From positions 62,001-126,000 of the forward strand of contig NZ_JAKVIM010000005.1 in NCBI RefSeq assembly GCF_022601715.1: DNA of 64,000 nucleotides, in the 5' to 3' direction. Positions 1 through 9,466 of this stretch are shown in pieces (the first letter of the stretch is position 1; each line of letters starts with the position of its first letter). The notes beneath the pieces are model-generated. The model saw only the letters and a program-made list of their open reading frames with translations, ran no database searches and was not told the origin of the DNA. The stretch comes from Acinetobacter zhairuonensis. GTDB lineage: Bacteria > Pseudomonadota > Gammaproteobacteria > Pseudomonadales > Moraxellaceae. Made by a program: the position numbers and the translations under genes.

Positions 1-12
1 AAACGGTTAATT

Positions 13-2658
13 ATGGCGAATGCTCCTCGATCCACATCCAAAAGCACAACAGCAGATTCTCCTGATGCTGGGAAAAAACGTGCCTTAGTGATTGTGGAGT
101 CGCCTGCAAAAGCGAAAACAATCAACAAATATCTTGGTTCCAATTACATTGTGAAATCCTCTGTAGGTCATGTGCGTGACTTACCGACGGGCGGTTCAGG
201 TAAAACTGCGGACAAGAAAACAGCAGCAACCCGAACCAAATTGACCGATGCACAAAAAGCTGAAAAAGCACAACACGCTTTGGTCAATCGTATGGGGGTG
301 GACCCTGAACATGACTGGAAGGCACATTATGAAGTGCTGCCAGGCAAAGAGAATGTAGTTGCGGAATTAAAGAAACTGGCATCGCAAGTCGATGAAGTCT
401 ACCTCGCAACGGACTTGGACCGTGAAGGGGAAGCGATTGCTTGGCACTTAAAAGAAGTGATTGGTGGTGATGATTCACGTTACCAACGCGTAGTGTTTAA
501 CGAAATTACCAAAAATGCCATTCAAGAAGCCTTTAAGCATCCATCACGTTTAGATACCAATAAAGTCAATGCACAACAGGCGCGTCGTTTCCTCGACCGC
601 GTGGTTGGCTTTATGATTTCACCATTGCTTTGGGAAAAAATTGCGCGTGGTCTTTCCGCAGGGCGAGTACAGTCCGTTGCGGTGAAACTGGTGGTTGAGC
701 GAGAGCGTGAAATTCGTGCCTTCATTCCTGAAGAATATTGGCAAGTGTTTGCCGATACCAAATCATCGAGTGATGACATTCGTTTAGAGGCGGTGAAGCA
801 AGCAGGTAAAAGTCTCAAATTACGTAATAAAGCCGAAACCGACGCTTTATTGAAAATTTTGAAAGATGCAGATTACAAAGTTTCAGCTCGTGAGGATAAA
901 CCAACCAAGGTCAATCCGAGTGCGCCGTATATCACTTCGACTTTGCAACAGGCGGCCAGCACGCGTTTAGGTTTTTCGGTCAAGAAAACCATGATGTTGG
1001 CGCAGCGTTTGTACGAAGCAGGTTTTATTACCTACATGCGTACCGACTCAACTTTCTTAAGTGATGATGCAGTGAATATGGTGCGTCACCATATTGAAAC
1101 TGAGTTTGGTGCTAAATACATACCCGCGAAACCGAATCGTTACGGCAATAAAGCGGGCGCGCAAGAAGCGCATGAAGCCATTCGTCCATCTAATGTCGGC
1201 TTAAAAGGCGATAGTCTGGTGGGGGTAGAACGTGATGCACAGCGTTTATATGATTTAATTTGGCGCCAATTCGTGGCGTGTCAGATGACACCAGCCGAAT
1301 ATTTATCTTCTACGATTTTGGTCGATGCCAACGGTGTTGAATTGAAAGCCAAAGGTCGTACCTTGGTATTTGATGGCTTTACCAAAGTTCGTGGTCAAAA
1401 CAAGTCTGATGATGATGTGCTATTACCTGCAGTAAAAGTGGGTGAAGTACTCAATCTAGAAAAACTTGATCCATCACAGCACTTTACCAAGCCACCTGCG
1501 CGTTTTACCGAAGCATCTTTGGTGAAAGAGTTGGAAAAGCGTGGTATTGGTCGCCCATCGACCTATGCTGCGATTATTTCGACCATTCAAGATCGCGGTT
1601 ATGTGAAACTGGAAAATCGCCGCCTATTTGCTGAAAAAATGGGTGAGATCGTCACGGATCGTTTGGATGAAAGTTTTAATAATCTGATGAACTACGACTT
1701 TACTGCGGACCTTGAAGGTCAGCTGGATAAAGTTGCAGATGGTGAGCGTAACTGGAAAGAATTACTCGACAGTTTTTATGGCGATTTCAAGAAGCGTTTG
1801 ACCACCGCACAAGGTGATAGTGGCATGCGTCGCAATCAACCTGTAGAAGTGGATGCTGTTCAGTGTCCAGAATGTACGCGTCCAATGCAGATTCGTACCG
1901 GAACTACAGGTGTATTCTTAGGTTGTTCTGGTTATAACCTGCCGCCGAAAGAACGTTGTAAAGGTACGTTGAACCTCACTCCCGTGGAATCACTGGCGGC
2001 ACTGTCTGATGATGATGCTGCTGAAACCGCAGATTTGATGTCGAAGAAGCGCTGCCCAATTTGTGGTACTGCGATGGACAGTTATGTCATCGATGGTGGG
2101 CGTAAGTTGCATGTCTGTGGTAACAATCCTGATTGCGCAGGTTTTGAACTCGAAGAAGGTGAGTTTAAGATTAAGGGCTATGATGGTCCGACCATTCCTT
2201 GTGATAAATGTGATGGTGAAATGCAACTCAAAACAGGGCGTTTTGGACCGTATTTTGCGTGCATGAGCTGTGACAATACCCGTAAAGTGTTGAAGAGTGG
2301 TCAGCCAGCACCTCCGCGTGTCGACCCGATTAAAATGGAACACTTGCGTTCAACCAAGCATGATGATTTCTTTGTGTTACGTGATGGGGCTGCAGGTCTG
2401 TTCTTGGCAGCAAGTAAGTTTCCGAAAATTCGTGAAACGCGTGCGCCAAAAGTGTCTGAATTACGTTCTGTCGCTGAACAGCTTGATCCGAAATACCAAT
2501 TTATTTTGCAAGCACCAGATGTTGACCCTGAAGGCAACCCGACTTTGGTGAAATTCAGCCGTAAAAATCAAGCGCAATATATTGGTTCAGAAACACCCGA
2601 AGGAAAACAGACCAAGTGGTCGTTGGTTTTCCAAGATGGAAAATGGATTGAAGCATAA
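13..2658 (+). CDS. topA: DNA topoisomerase I
   Basis: Type IA topoisomerase that relaxes negatively supercoiled DNA by a transient single-strand break. The TOPRIM domain begins at about residue 24 ([12 protein letters not shown]), with the acidic cluster DLDREGE at about residues 135-141. The catalytic tyrosine lies in FITYMRTDS and is Y341 by codon counting; [10 protein letters not shown] is the conserved gate motif. The C-terminal third holds three C4 zinc ribbons, starting CPEC (about 618), CPIC (about 681) and CDKC (about 733), as in E. coli TopA. The length of 881 aa is normal for the family. Only 12 bases precede the start, so its promoter lies outside the window. A U-tailed hairpin follows the stop, so it is probably a single-gene transcript. 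Confidence 0.97.
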   Translation: MANAPRSTSKSTTADSPDAGKKRALVIVESPAKAKTINKYLGSNYIVKSSVGHVRDLPTGGSGKTADKKTAATRTKLTDAQKAEKAQHALVNRMGVDPEHDWKAHYEVLPGKENVVAELKKLASQVDEVYLATDLDREGEAIAWHLKEVIGGDDSRYQRVVFNEITKNAIQEAFKHPSRLDTNKVNAQQARRFLDRVVGFMISPLLWEKIARGLSAGRVQSVAVKLVVEREREIRAFIPEEYWQVFADTKSSSDDIRLEAVKQAGKSLKLRNKAETDALLKILKDADYKVSAREDKPTKVNPSAPYITSTLQQAASTRLGFSVKKTMMLAQRLYEAGFITYMRTDSTFLSDDAVNMVRHHIETEFGAKYIPAKPNRYGNKAGAQEAHEAIRPSNVGLKGDSLVGVERDAQRLYDLIWRQFVACQMTPAEYLSSTILVDANGVELKAKGRTLVFDGFTKVRGQNKSDDDVLLPAVKVGEVLNLEKLDPSQHFTKPPARFTEASLVKELEKRGIGRPSTYAAIISTIQDRGYVKLENRRLFAEKMGEIVTDRLDESFNNLMNYDFTADLEGQLDKVADGERNWKELLDSFYGDFKKRLTTAQGDSGMRRNQPVEVDAVQCPECTRPMQIRTGTTGVFLGCSGYNLPPKERCKGTLNLTPVESLAALSDDDAAETADLMSKKRCPICGTAMDSYVIDGGRKLHVCGNNPDCAGFELEEGEFKIKGYDGPTIPCDKCDGEMQLKTGRFGPYFACMSCDNTRKVLKSGQPAPPRVDPIKMEHLRSTKHDDFFVLRDGAAGLFLAASKFPKIRETRAPKVSELRSVAEQLDPKYQFILQAPDVDPEGNPTLVKFSRKNQAQYIGSETPEGKQTKWSLVFQDGKWIEA

Positions 2659-2679
2659 CGGCATCAATTCTTAGATAGA

Positions 2680-2705
2680 AATGCTCACTTCGGTGGGCAT
2701 TTTTT
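2680..2705 (+). terminator. Terminator of topA
   Basis: Nine-pair stem AATGCTCAC / GTGGGCATT (one G-U pair) closed by a TTCG tetraloop and followed by a T run, 21 nt after the topA stop. Confidence 0.85.
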
Positions 2706-2754
2706 ATGACACAATCATTTGTATAAGAAAGTTAAAATTATTTTTGGGGGAGCT

Positions 2755-3558
2755 GTGGACATTCAAACAAAAAAGTTTGCTGTATTAATTGATGCAGATA
2801 ATTCATCGATTGGTGCTATTTCATCCGTTTTAGAAGAAGTAGCCAAATATGGAATTGCAAGTGTAAAGCGAGTTTATGGTGATTGGAGTAGTGACACTCT
2901 GAAAAGTTGGAGAGATGTATTATTACCTCATGCAATTACACCAGTTCAGCAATTTGCCTACACCAAAGGTAAAGATGCGACGGATATGATTTTAATTATT
3001 GATGCAATGGATCTACTCTATGCAGGAGCATTAGATGGGTTTTGCATTGTATCTAGTGACAGTGACTTTACGCCTTTAGCCTCGCGTATTCGTGAAAATG
3101 GATTAAGTGTTTATGGTTTTGGCAAAAAATCTACGCCTGAAGCATTTAAAAAGGCTTGTGATAAATTTATTTTCATTGAAAATTTGATTTCAGAGAACGA
3201 ACTTAAAAATTCAGAAGATGAAGAAATAACGAGTACTCAGGTTAGGAAAATACTAGATTCTAGTAAAATATTGGATTCAAAGATTACTAATCAATTGAAA
3301 GATAATATTGTGACTGAGGTTATGGATCGTGCCACATTGAATCTCATTTATAAAGCAGTAAAAGATAATGCAGATGAGAATGGATGGGCAAATTTAGGTA
3401 TGGTTGGACTATATATTAGTGCAGTGAAACCAGATTTTGATTCTCGCAATTATGGTAGAGCAAAATTATCGGGCTTAATTAAAACGTTAAATCTTTTTGA
3501 AACAAAAGTTGAAATGAGTCAAATGTATTTAAGAAAAATGAAGAAGCAGAGTGCTTAA
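2755..3558 (+). CDS. NYN-domain putative ribonuclease with C-terminal OST-HTH/LOTUS domain
   Basis: Predicted cytoplasmic RNA-acting protein of 267 aa. The N-terminal half matches the NYN (LabA/DUF88, PIN-like nuclease) pattern: AVLIDADNSS near the start, then TDMILIIDAMDLL, then VSSDSDFTPLASRIRE. The conserved aspartates of the metal-binding nuclease site are all present. The last ~75 residues fit an OST-HTH/LOTUS RNA-binding module (SRNYGRAKLSGLI). I chose the GTG at 2755, which follows a purine-rich GGGGGAG and gives the usual short lead into the first beta strand. A TTG 36 nt upstream is in frame but lies just after the topA terminator. The coding region looks visibly more AT-rich than topA, which may point to separate ancestry. 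Target RNA is unknown. Confidence 0.8.
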   Translation: MDIQTKKFAVLIDADNSSIGAISSVLEEVAKYGIASVKRVYGDWSSDTLKSWRDVLLPHAITPVQQFAYTKGKDATDMILIIDAMDLLYAGALDGFCIVSSDSDFTPLASRIRENGLSVYGFGKKSTPEAFKKACDKFIFIENLISENELKNSEDEEITSTQVRKILDSSKILDSKITNQLKDNIVTEVMDRATLNLIYKAVKDNADENGWANLGMVGLYISAVKPDFDSRNYGRAKLSGLIKTLNLFETKVEMSQMYLRKMKKQSA

Positions 3559-3563
3559 TAGAA

Positions 3564-4322
3564 ATGTGGAAAAAAATTAGAATCTTGTGCTTATTGCTGA
3601 TTTTGCTCATTGTCGCAGTCAACGCATGGCGAGACCAAAATCAGAACTGGGATAAGCCTATCATCGTCCTATTGCATCCAATTAATGCAGATGGTCAAGC
3701 CAGCACACAACAATATATTCAACAATTATCTTTGAGCGATCTAGGAGCTGTACAGCCATATTTACAGCAAATGTCAGCACATTATCGTGGTCAACCCATA
3801 CAGATTTATTTAAATTTGGGGCGTGAATTAACTCAAAAACCACCGAAAGTTCTTGAGCAGGCGAACTTGCTCGATATCATCTGGTGGAGTCTTAAATTTC
3901 GCTTTTATGATTGGAAACAGCACCAACGGAGTGATGGAGCTTCTGCTGTGACGTTGTATTTAAATTATTATGATCCACAGTTGAAAAATGAGTTAAAACA
4001 TTCGACCGCGTTGGAAAAAGGTCGTATTGGGGCAGTGAATTTGTACGCCAGTAAAAAACAAAATGAGCAAAATCAGATTGTCTTGGTGCATGAGCTGTTA
4101 CATGCCTTTGGTGCAAGCGATAAATATGATGCCGCTACAGGACAACCCTTGTATCCGCAGGGCTATGCAGAACCTAACCAGAAGCCTTTATTTCCTCAAG
4201 CCAAAGCAGAATTGATGGCGGGTCATCTGCCTATATCTGCTCAACAAAGCAAAATGCCTGAACGTTTAGGCGATACCGTATTAAATCAAATCACAGCCTT
4301 GGAGATTGGTTGGATTAAATGA
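3564..4322 (+). CDS. Membrane-anchored zincin-like protein of unknown function
   Basis: A 252-aa protein with an N-terminal hydrophobic segment (residues 7-21, LCLLLILLIVAV) that should act as an uncleaved anchor or signal, placing the rest in the periplasm. It carries H176-E-L-L-H180-A-F-G183-A-S-D186, an HExxHxxGxxD zinc-metallopeptidase signature of the metzincin/snapalysin type with aspartate as likely third ligand. No other domain is recognised. The start lies 5 nt after the stop of the NYN gene, so the two may be co-transcribed, although no strong ribosome site is visible. Peptidase activity is inferred from the motif only; a non-catalytic role is possible. Confidence 0.65.
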   Translation: MWKKIRILCLLLILLIVAVNAWRDQNQNWDKPIIVLLHPINADGQASTQQYIQQLSLSDLGAVQPYLQQMSAHYRGQPIQIYLNLGRELTQKPPKVLEQANLLDIIWWSLKFRFYDWKQHQRSDGASAVTLYLNYYDPQLKNELKHSTALEKGRIGAVNLYASKKQNEQNQIVLVHELLHAFGASDKYDAATGQPLYPQGYAEPNQKPLFPQAKAELMAGHLPISAQQSKMPERLGDTVLNQITALEIGWIK

Positions 4323-4324
4323 GT

Positions 4325-4373
4325 TGTGTATAACTTAAACTTTATCCACAGTATGGGTGCGTGCTGTGGATAA
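4325..4373. promoter_or_regulatory. Cluster of three DnaA boxes
   Basis: Three exact matches to TTATNCACA lie within 49 bp: 4325-4333 (minus, TTATACACA), 4342-4350 (plus, TTATCCACA) and 4365-4373 (minus, TTATCCACA). The second and third form an 11-bp inverted repeat (TTTATCCACAG, 12-nt loop, CTGTGGATAAA). No T run follows, so this is not a convincing intrinsic terminator. It may be a DnaA titration or reactivation site, or a DnaA-responsive element for the downstream gene. Confidence 0.6.
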
Positions 4374-4454
4374 AAAAGATGCAGTTTGATAACAGACATT
4401 TGAAGAAAAAAAAGTAACAATCATTTTATTCCATTAAAAATACTAGAGAAAAAT

Positions 4455-5027
4455 ATGAAAACAGTTGGAAATGATTTGGTTCGTCATCAGTTACATGAAA
4501 ATAGAAAATGGTATTTGGCACTCGGCATTTTGTTGACTGTGTTTGGCTTTATTTTGTTGGCTGCTTTACCGTTTGCGACACTCTCAGCCGTTTATTTATT
4601 TGGTATTTTGATGATGATCGGTGGTGTACTGCACTTGATCGCAGCATTTAAAATTTTTGAGGGTGGTTATCGCTGGCTATGGGCGGCATTTGCTATTTTT
4701 TATCTGATTGCGGGTTATTATGCCTTTAGCACACCAGTGAAAACCGCGATTGTATTGACCAGTTTCTTGGCGATTTTCTTGGTCATTGCAGGGATTGTAC
4801 GGAGCGTGAATGCCTTTATGCTCAAGCCTTTGGCAGGTTGGGGCTGGACCTTATTTTCAGGGATCCTCACATTTATTACAGGGGTGGTGATCTTGATGTC
4901 GCCAACAGCACCGTTTTGGGTGCTGGGGATGTTCCTTGCGGTCGATATTCTCTTTCAAGGCATTAACTACTTAACCTTGGCATCTTATATCAAGCATGAA
5001 GTGCCAAAGAGCTCGGCTGATGTGTAA
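4455..5027 (+). CDS. HdeD-like (DUF308) membrane protein
   Basis: A 190-aa inner-membrane protein with about six hydrophobic segments, the same length and repeat style as E. coli HdeD (acid-resistance membrane protein, DUF308). Visible features are paired transmembrane hairpins joined by short charged loops, and the recurring pattern of G/A-rich helices (FGILMMIGGVLHLIAAF; FLAIFLVIAGIVRSVNAF). It has its own terminator and a 130-bp upstream gap containing the DnaA boxes. The biochemical role is unknown in the family generally; a stress role is by analogy. Confidence 0.8.
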   Translation: MKTVGNDLVRHQLHENRKWYLALGILLTVFGFILLAALPFATLSAVYLFGILMMIGGVLHLIAAFKIFEGGYRWLWAAFAIFYLIAGYYAFSTPVKTAIVLTSFLAIFLVIAGIVRSVNAFMLKPLAGWGWTLFSGILTFITGVVILMSPTAPFWVLGMFLAVDILFQGINYLTLASYIKHEVPKSSADV

Positions 5028-5051
5028 TGTGATTGCTCATGCAGCTGATGA

Positions 5052-5075
5052 AGAGTGCTATATGCACTCTTTTTT
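5052..5075 (+). terminator. Terminator of the HdeD-like gene
   Basis: Stem AGAGTGC / GCACTCT with a short loop, followed by TTTTT. The in-frame GTG at 5055 upstream of the glycerate kinase gene lies inside this hairpin, which argues against that start. Confidence 0.85.
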
Positions 5076-5120
5076 ATTGCGTATGATGGAGTTGGATTTT
5101 TAGCGAACAATAATCTTGCC

Positions 5121-6260
5121 ATGACCAAAACTTTTGTCCTTGCCCCTGACTCATTTAAAGAAAGTATGACGGCTCAACAGGCTTGTCAGGCGATGCAACG
5201 TGGTTTGCAGCGAATTTTTCCCGAGGCTGCATATATTCATGTGCCTATGGCAGATGGTGGCGAGGGAACGGTAGATTCATTGGTTGCTGCTGCACGGGGT
5301 GAGATGGTGCATTGTACGGTGTCTGGTCCTCTGATTGAACAGAACGTAGAGACCTATTTCGGTTTGATTGATCAAGGGCAAACGGCTGTGATTGAAATGG
5401 CGAAAGCCAATGGAATCCATTTACTTGAGCCGTCATCGCGTAATCCATTATTCACCACCACGTTCGGAACTGCTGAAATGATTCAGCTGGCACTCAATCA
5501 TGGGGTGTCCAAAATTATTATTGGGCTAGGTGGTAGTGTCACCAATGATGCAGGTATGGGCATGGCACAAGCTTTGGGTGTTAGATTTTTAGATGCACAA
5601 GGTCAGCCTGTTACTCAGGGTGGTGGGCAACTGCATCAAATTGTACAGATTGATTTATCGGGATTAGATTCACGGTTACAGCAGGTTGAGATAGTGATCG
5701 CTAGTGATGTGAACAATCCACTCTGCGGTGAAAATGGTGCATCGCAGGTCTTTGGACCACAGAAAGGCGCCAGTCCAGAAATGGTGCAGCAATTGGATCA
5801 GAACCTTGCCTATTTCGCGAACTTGGTTCAATCACAACTCCAGCTTGATTATGCCAATGTTGCAGGGGCTGGTGCGGCAGGTGGTTTGGGTTTTGGACTG
5901 ATGACTTTTGCAGGGGCACAAATCCGTTCTGGGGTAGAAATCGTGATTGAAGAAACACGATTGGCTGAAAAAATTGAACAGGCGGATTATGTGTTGACTG
6001 GAGAGGGCGGTATCGATTTTCAGACCAAGTTTGGCAAAACCCCTTATGGTGTAGCACAAGTGGCACAGATGTTGAATAAGCCTGTAATCGCCTGTGCAGG
6101 TGCGATTGGTGAAGGAATAGAGGAACTGTACAAAGAGGGCTTTACGGCAATTTTTGGTATCGTAGATGAGGCATGTGATTTGCAAACCGCATTAAAACAT
6201 GGCGAACAAAATCTAGAGCGTACTTGTGAGAATATCGCGCGCTTGCTAGCAATCAGTTGA
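5121..6260 (+). CDS. Glycerate kinase (GlxK/GarK family)
   Basis: Phosphorylates D-glycerate, most likely to 2-phosphoglycerate as in the GarK/GlxK family, feeding glycerate into lower glycolysis. The 379-aa protein shows the family motifs: DSFKESMTA at the N-terminus, MADGGEGTVD, GLGGSVTNDAGMGMAQALG, GAGAAGGLGFG, and the C-terminal VLTGEGGIDFQTKFGKTP. The ATG at 5121 is chosen because it directly precedes the conserved TKTFVLAPDSFK start. Upstream in-frame starts would overlap the previous terminator. No glyoxylate or glucarate genes sit beside it, so its source of glycerate is not shown by context. Confidence 0.93.
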   Translation: MTKTFVLAPDSFKESMTAQQACQAMQRGLQRIFPEAAYIHVPMADGGEGTVDSLVAAARGEMVHCTVSGPLIEQNVETYFGLIDQGQTAVIEMAKANGIHLLEPSSRNPLFTTTFGTAEMIQLALNHGVSKIIIGLGGSVTNDAGMGMAQALGVRFLDAQGQPVTQGGGQLHQIVQIDLSGLDSRLQQVEIVIASDVNNPLCGENGASQVFGPQKGASPEMVQQLDQNLAYFANLVQSQLQLDYANVAGAGAAGGLGFGLMTFAGAQIRSGVEIVIEETRLAEKIEQADYVLTGEGGIDFQTKFGKTPYGVAQVAQMLNKPVIACAGAIGEGIEELYKEGFTAIFGIVDEACDLQTALKHGEQNLERTCENIARLLAIS

Positions 6261-6368
6261 TACACATCTTGTTGAAATGGAAACGTTGTAATCGCTGTTC
6301 TCATACATGATTCGGTTTTATGGTGGGGATTTGCTAAACTATGCCTCTATCTAGCACGATGAGACATT

Positions 6369-8357
6369 ATGAGTTTAGCCAGCCTAATTGATGAATTAAA
6401 CCCGCAACAAAAACAAGCTGCCACGACTGCATCACAACACAGTCTGGTGCTCGCAGGGGCTGGCTGTGGTAAGACCAAAACCATTGTAGCGCGTGCTGCC
6501 TATCTGATTGAGCAGGGGATTCCTGCCAATCAAATTCAAATTTTGACCTTTACGCGACGTGCAGCCAGTGAAATTGTGGCACGAGTAGAGTTGGCTTTAG
6601 GTGAGCAAGCCCAAGGACTTCGAGCATCGACCTTTCATACCTTTTGCATGTACTTGTTACGTCGTATACCGAAAGCATTTGGTTTGGAGCAATTCTCGAT
6701 TATTGATCGTGATGATCAGTTAATGATGTTCCGCCTGATTCGTGGCAAAGACGATAAGAAAAATCCCAATCAGCTGCCTAAACCACAAGAGCTATGTGAT
6801 TTATACTCTTTTGCACGGAATACTCGTCAGAAGCTGAGTGAGGCTTTAGAAAAACAGCATCCCGAACACATTGTATTTAAAGATCAAATTGCCCAGATCA
6901 TGCAAGAGTACGAAGCACGTAAGCGTGCGCGTGGTTTTTTGGATTATGATGATATTTTGGCGATTGTGGCTTCAGCACTCGCGCAATCTGAAGGCTTGGT
7001 CGATTATGTCGCCTCCATCTGCAAGTACATGCTGGTCGATGAAATGCAAGATACCAATCCTTTGCAGTGGGCATTGCTTGAGCCTTTAAAGGATAAAGTC
7101 AGTCTATTTTGCGTGGGGGATGATGCACAGTCGATTTATGGTTTCCGCGGTGCCGATTTTGAAAATATCCACCATTTTAAGGAACGTGTTCCAGATGCGG
7201 TGGTGTATAAACTAGAAAAGAACTATCGCTCTACCCAAGAAATTTTAGACCTATCCAATTGGTTACTGGATCAGTCTGAAATTCGTTATGAGAAACGTTT
7301 GGATGCGCATCGTGGTGAGGGCATTAAACCGCGTATGCATATTTTCCCGAATGAGTTTGATGAAGCCAAGTGGATTGCGATTGATATTAAAGAGCGCCAT
7401 TACCTACAAGGGCATCAATGGTCGGATCATATGGTTCTGGTACGCTCCAGCTTTGCTGCACGACATATTGAGGCTGCCTGTATTGCAGCCAATGTGCCGT
7501 ACCGTTTTATTGGGGGCATGAAACTGCTGGAAACCGCGCATGTGAAAGATCTACTCAGCTTGTTACGGGTGATTGCCAATCCGCTGGATGATATTGCGTG
7601 GATGCGCTTTTTAACCCTGTGGAATGGTGTGGGCGATGTGGGTGCCAGCCGTTTGGCTCAGCAATTGTTACTTGAGCCTGAGTTCGAGGCAATTTTTAAA
7701 AAGCTGGAACAGTTTGGGCGTATTCCTGATGAAACTCTGCTGATCATGAAGCAGATGACCGTGCTGAAACAAGAGGTACAAGCCTGCGTGAGTTTGGGAA
7801 TTCAAGCTTTGGAAGTGCAATTGGCGGAAAACTATAAAAAGGATTGGAATCGTCGCCTAGGTGATTTTGACTTGGTGAAGCAATTGGCAGCCAAGCATTC
7901 ACAGCTGAGCGAATTTCTTGAAGAGTATGTACTCGATCCTGTCTCCATTTCTGAAATTGAACGTCAGTCGGATACCGATGTGGTCACGCTGATTACCATT
8001 CACTCGGCCAAAGGTACAGAACAGAAAGTCTGTTATGTGGCGAATGTCACCCCGGGGCAATATCCGAACGCAAGGGCACAGGGAGATTTTGATGAGGTTG
8101 AAGAAGAGCGCCGTGTGCTCTATGTAGCGCTCACACGAGCGAAAAATGAATTGATTCTGACCAAGCAGAATTTAAGTTTATGGGCACGCGATCAAGTGGA
8201 TGAGCAAGGGCGTAAGGTGGAAAGTTATTTTCTGAATGATTTACAGCGTCAATTGTGTACCATGGAAACACATCATAAAACCCGCCAACAGACGGTGAAA
8301 AGTGCTTTAATTGAACGTCAGTCAATTGATTTAGATTTTGGGATAAATCTCGATTAA
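6369..8357 (+). CDS. UvrD/Rep-family ATP-dependent DNA helicase
   Basis: Superfamily 1A 3'-5' DNA helicase of 662 aa. Motif Q/I is NPQQKQAATT followed by the Walker A GAGCGKT at about residue 33. Motif II (Walker B) is DEMQDTNPLQW at about residue 224, motif III is VGDDAQSIYGFRGA, motif IV includes EKNYRST, and motifs V-VI are TIHSAKGTE and VALTRAK near the C-terminus. It is shorter than UvrD (about 720 aa) and lacks a basic C-terminal tail, so it is probably a separate UvrD-like paralogue rather than the mismatch/NER UvrD itself. It stands alone, so its specific repair or replication role is unknown. Confidence 0.9.
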   Translation: MSLASLIDELNPQQKQAATTASQHSLVLAGAGCGKTKTIVARAAYLIEQGIPANQIQILTFTRRAASEIVARVELALGEQAQGLRASTFHTFCMYLLRRIPKAFGLEQFSIIDRDDQLMMFRLIRGKDDKKNPNQLPKPQELCDLYSFARNTRQKLSEALEKQHPEHIVFKDQIAQIMQEYEARKRARGFLDYDDILAIVASALAQSEGLVDYVASICKYMLVDEMQDTNPLQWALLEPLKDKVSLFCVGDDAQSIYGFRGADFENIHHFKERVPDAVVYKLEKNYRSTQEILDLSNWLLDQSEIRYEKRLDAHRGEGIKPRMHIFPNEFDEAKWIAIDIKERHYLQGHQWSDHMVLVRSSFAARHIEAACIAANVPYRFIGGMKLLETAHVKDLLSLLRVIANPLDDIAWMRFLTLWNGVGDVGASRLAQQLLLEPEFEAIFKKLEQFGRIPDETLLIMKQMTVLKQEVQACVSLGIQALEVQLAENYKKDWNRRLGDFDLVKQLAAKHSQLSEFLEEYVLDPVSISEIERQSDTDVVTLITIHSAKGTEQKVCYVANVTPGQYPNARAQGDFDEVEEERRVLYVALTRAKNELILTKQNLSLWARDQVDEQGRKVESYFLNDLQRQLCTMETHHKTRQQTVKSALIERQSIDLDFGINLD

Positions 8358-8377
8358 ACTATCGCTATTGCGAAGCT

Positions 8378-8406
8378 CTCAAAAGCCAATACATGCTGCT
8401 TTTGAG
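8378..8406 (+). terminator. Possible terminator hairpin after the helicase gene
   Basis: Nine-bp stem CTCAAAAGC / GCTTTTGAG with an 11-nt loop, 20 nt after the helicase stop. There is no T run, so termination is uncertain. Confidence 0.35.
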
Positions 8407-8431
8407 TATTTGCCTATTTTAAGGTTTAAAG

Positions 8432-8683
8432 ATGAAAATTTTAGTTCGTAATTTAGAACGTACTGTCAAAGAAGATGAATTGCTGAAGCTGTTTCAACAA
8501 TACGGCACGGTAGAAACTTGCCAGTTGGTCTTAGATGCTGAAACTGGTAAATCCAAGGGTTTTGCTTTTGTGGAAATGCCACATGGTCGTGAAGCGGTGA
8601 AAGCGATTAAAGGTTTGAATACCTTGCGTTTACATGGCACAGGTATACGCGTCAAGCAAGCCGAAGACAAGCCACAGGCTTAA
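8432..8683 (+). CDS. Small RNA-recognition-motif (RRM) protein
   Basis: An 83-aa protein that is a single RRM domain. RNP2 is ILVRNLERTV at residues 3-12 and RNP1 is KGFAFVEM at about residues 43-50, carrying the aromatic residues used for RNA stacking. Bacterial single-RRM proteins of this size are small cytoplasmic RNA-binding proteins, often cold-induced in cyanobacteria; no target is known here. An AAGG ribosome-site-like stretch precedes the ATG, and a strong terminator follows. Confidence 0.9.
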   Translation: MKILVRNLERTVKEDELLKLFQQYGTVETCQLVLDAETGKSKGFAFVEMPHGREAVKAIKGLNTLRLHGTGIRVKQAEDKPQA

Positions 8684-8690
8684 AAAATCA

Positions 8691-8716
8691 AAGGAGCAGA
8701 ACATGCTCCTTTTTTA
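8691..8716 (+). terminator. Terminator of the RRM gene
   Basis: Stem AAGGAGCA / TGCTCCTT with a 5-nt loop and a T run, 8 nt after the stop. Confidence 0.88.
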
Positions 8717-8855
8717 TTGCCCTCTAATTTGGGTGCTAAATAATGGCTGAAATTGGTTGAGCTGAATTAGATCATGCATAATTTTGATTGTGCATTGAAT
8801 TCAATTACGTTTAATCTTAGAGCTGTAATAAATGCCCAAAAAATAGGAAATCCGT

Positions 8856-9359
8856 ATGTCCCGTGTTGCTCGCTTCCATGCTGACCGTACCAATCAGAAA
8901 TTATATTTTGCACGTTTGTCGTGCCAGCAAGCAGAGCAAGTCGATCATATTCAACAAGCACAGGCACATCGTGAAGCTGCGGTATTTCATTTACATGGTG
9001 CGGTTCTTGCTTTCTTACAAGAATTGGTGCGCTATTATCGTTTAAATGATGTTCAGCCGACCTTGAAGTCGATTGAAGAACAGATGGCGGCAAAAGGTCA
9101 GGTATCACCTGAAGTCGTGGTGATGCAGCAGCTTTCGAAAGATGGCTTTATTGCGGAGCTAAAGCGAGCCTATCGCATGTGTCAGTACGCGCCTGAGCCA
9201 AGTGCTCCAGAGCCAGAGGATGAAACCTCTTCTAATCTAATTATCAAAGTGACGCAAACCCCTCAGGCTTGGTTGCCAGATACCAAGATTTTACGTGAGT
9301 GGCATCGTGATTTGACCCAGTTAATCGATGGTTTCCGTAATGAAATGGTGGAATTCTAG
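8856..9359 (+). CDS. DUF6586-like protein of unknown function
   Basis: A 167-aa soluble protein without signal peptide or membrane segment. The N-terminal ~110 residues are helical and alanine/glutamine-rich, beginning MSRVARFHADRTNQKLYFARL. This start is shared by the conserved Pseudomonas/Acinetobacter family labelled DUF6586, from memory. A short acidic, proline-rich linker (PEPSAPEPEDE) precedes the C-terminal segment ending DLTQLIDGFRNEMVEF. It may form a unit with the small gene that follows 107 nt later. Function unknown. Confidence 0.7.
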   Translation: MSRVARFHADRTNQKLYFARLSCQQAEQVDHIQQAQAHREAAVFHLHGAVLAFLQELVRYYRLNDVQPTLKSIEEQMAAKGQVSPEVVVMQQLSKDGFIAELKRAYRMCQYAPEPSAPEPEDETSSNLIIKVTQTPQAWLPDTKILREWHRDLTQLIDGFRNEMVEF

Positions 9360-9466
9360 GGAAAGCCAAGCAAAGGCTTGAAGTTTAGAGTTTTGACCCG
9401 ATATTAATAATCTAAGCGATGCAAAGTGCAACAGCCTTTGCCACCATGTTGAACATGGAGGAACAC

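Noticed and set aside
1990..2343. 117-codon minus-strand frame inside topA
   Set aside because: Antisense shadow of the zinc-ribbon coding region, whose sense frame is fully conserved.
4341..4374. Inverted repeat as an intrinsic terminator of the zincin-like gene
   Set aside because: The stem is followed by A-rich rather than T-rich sequence on the plus strand, and both arms are exact DnaA boxes, which explains the symmetry better.
5055..5120. N-terminal extension of glycerate kinase from GTG 5055
   Set aside because: That codon lies inside the terminator hairpin of the preceding gene, and the extra residues are not conserved in the family.
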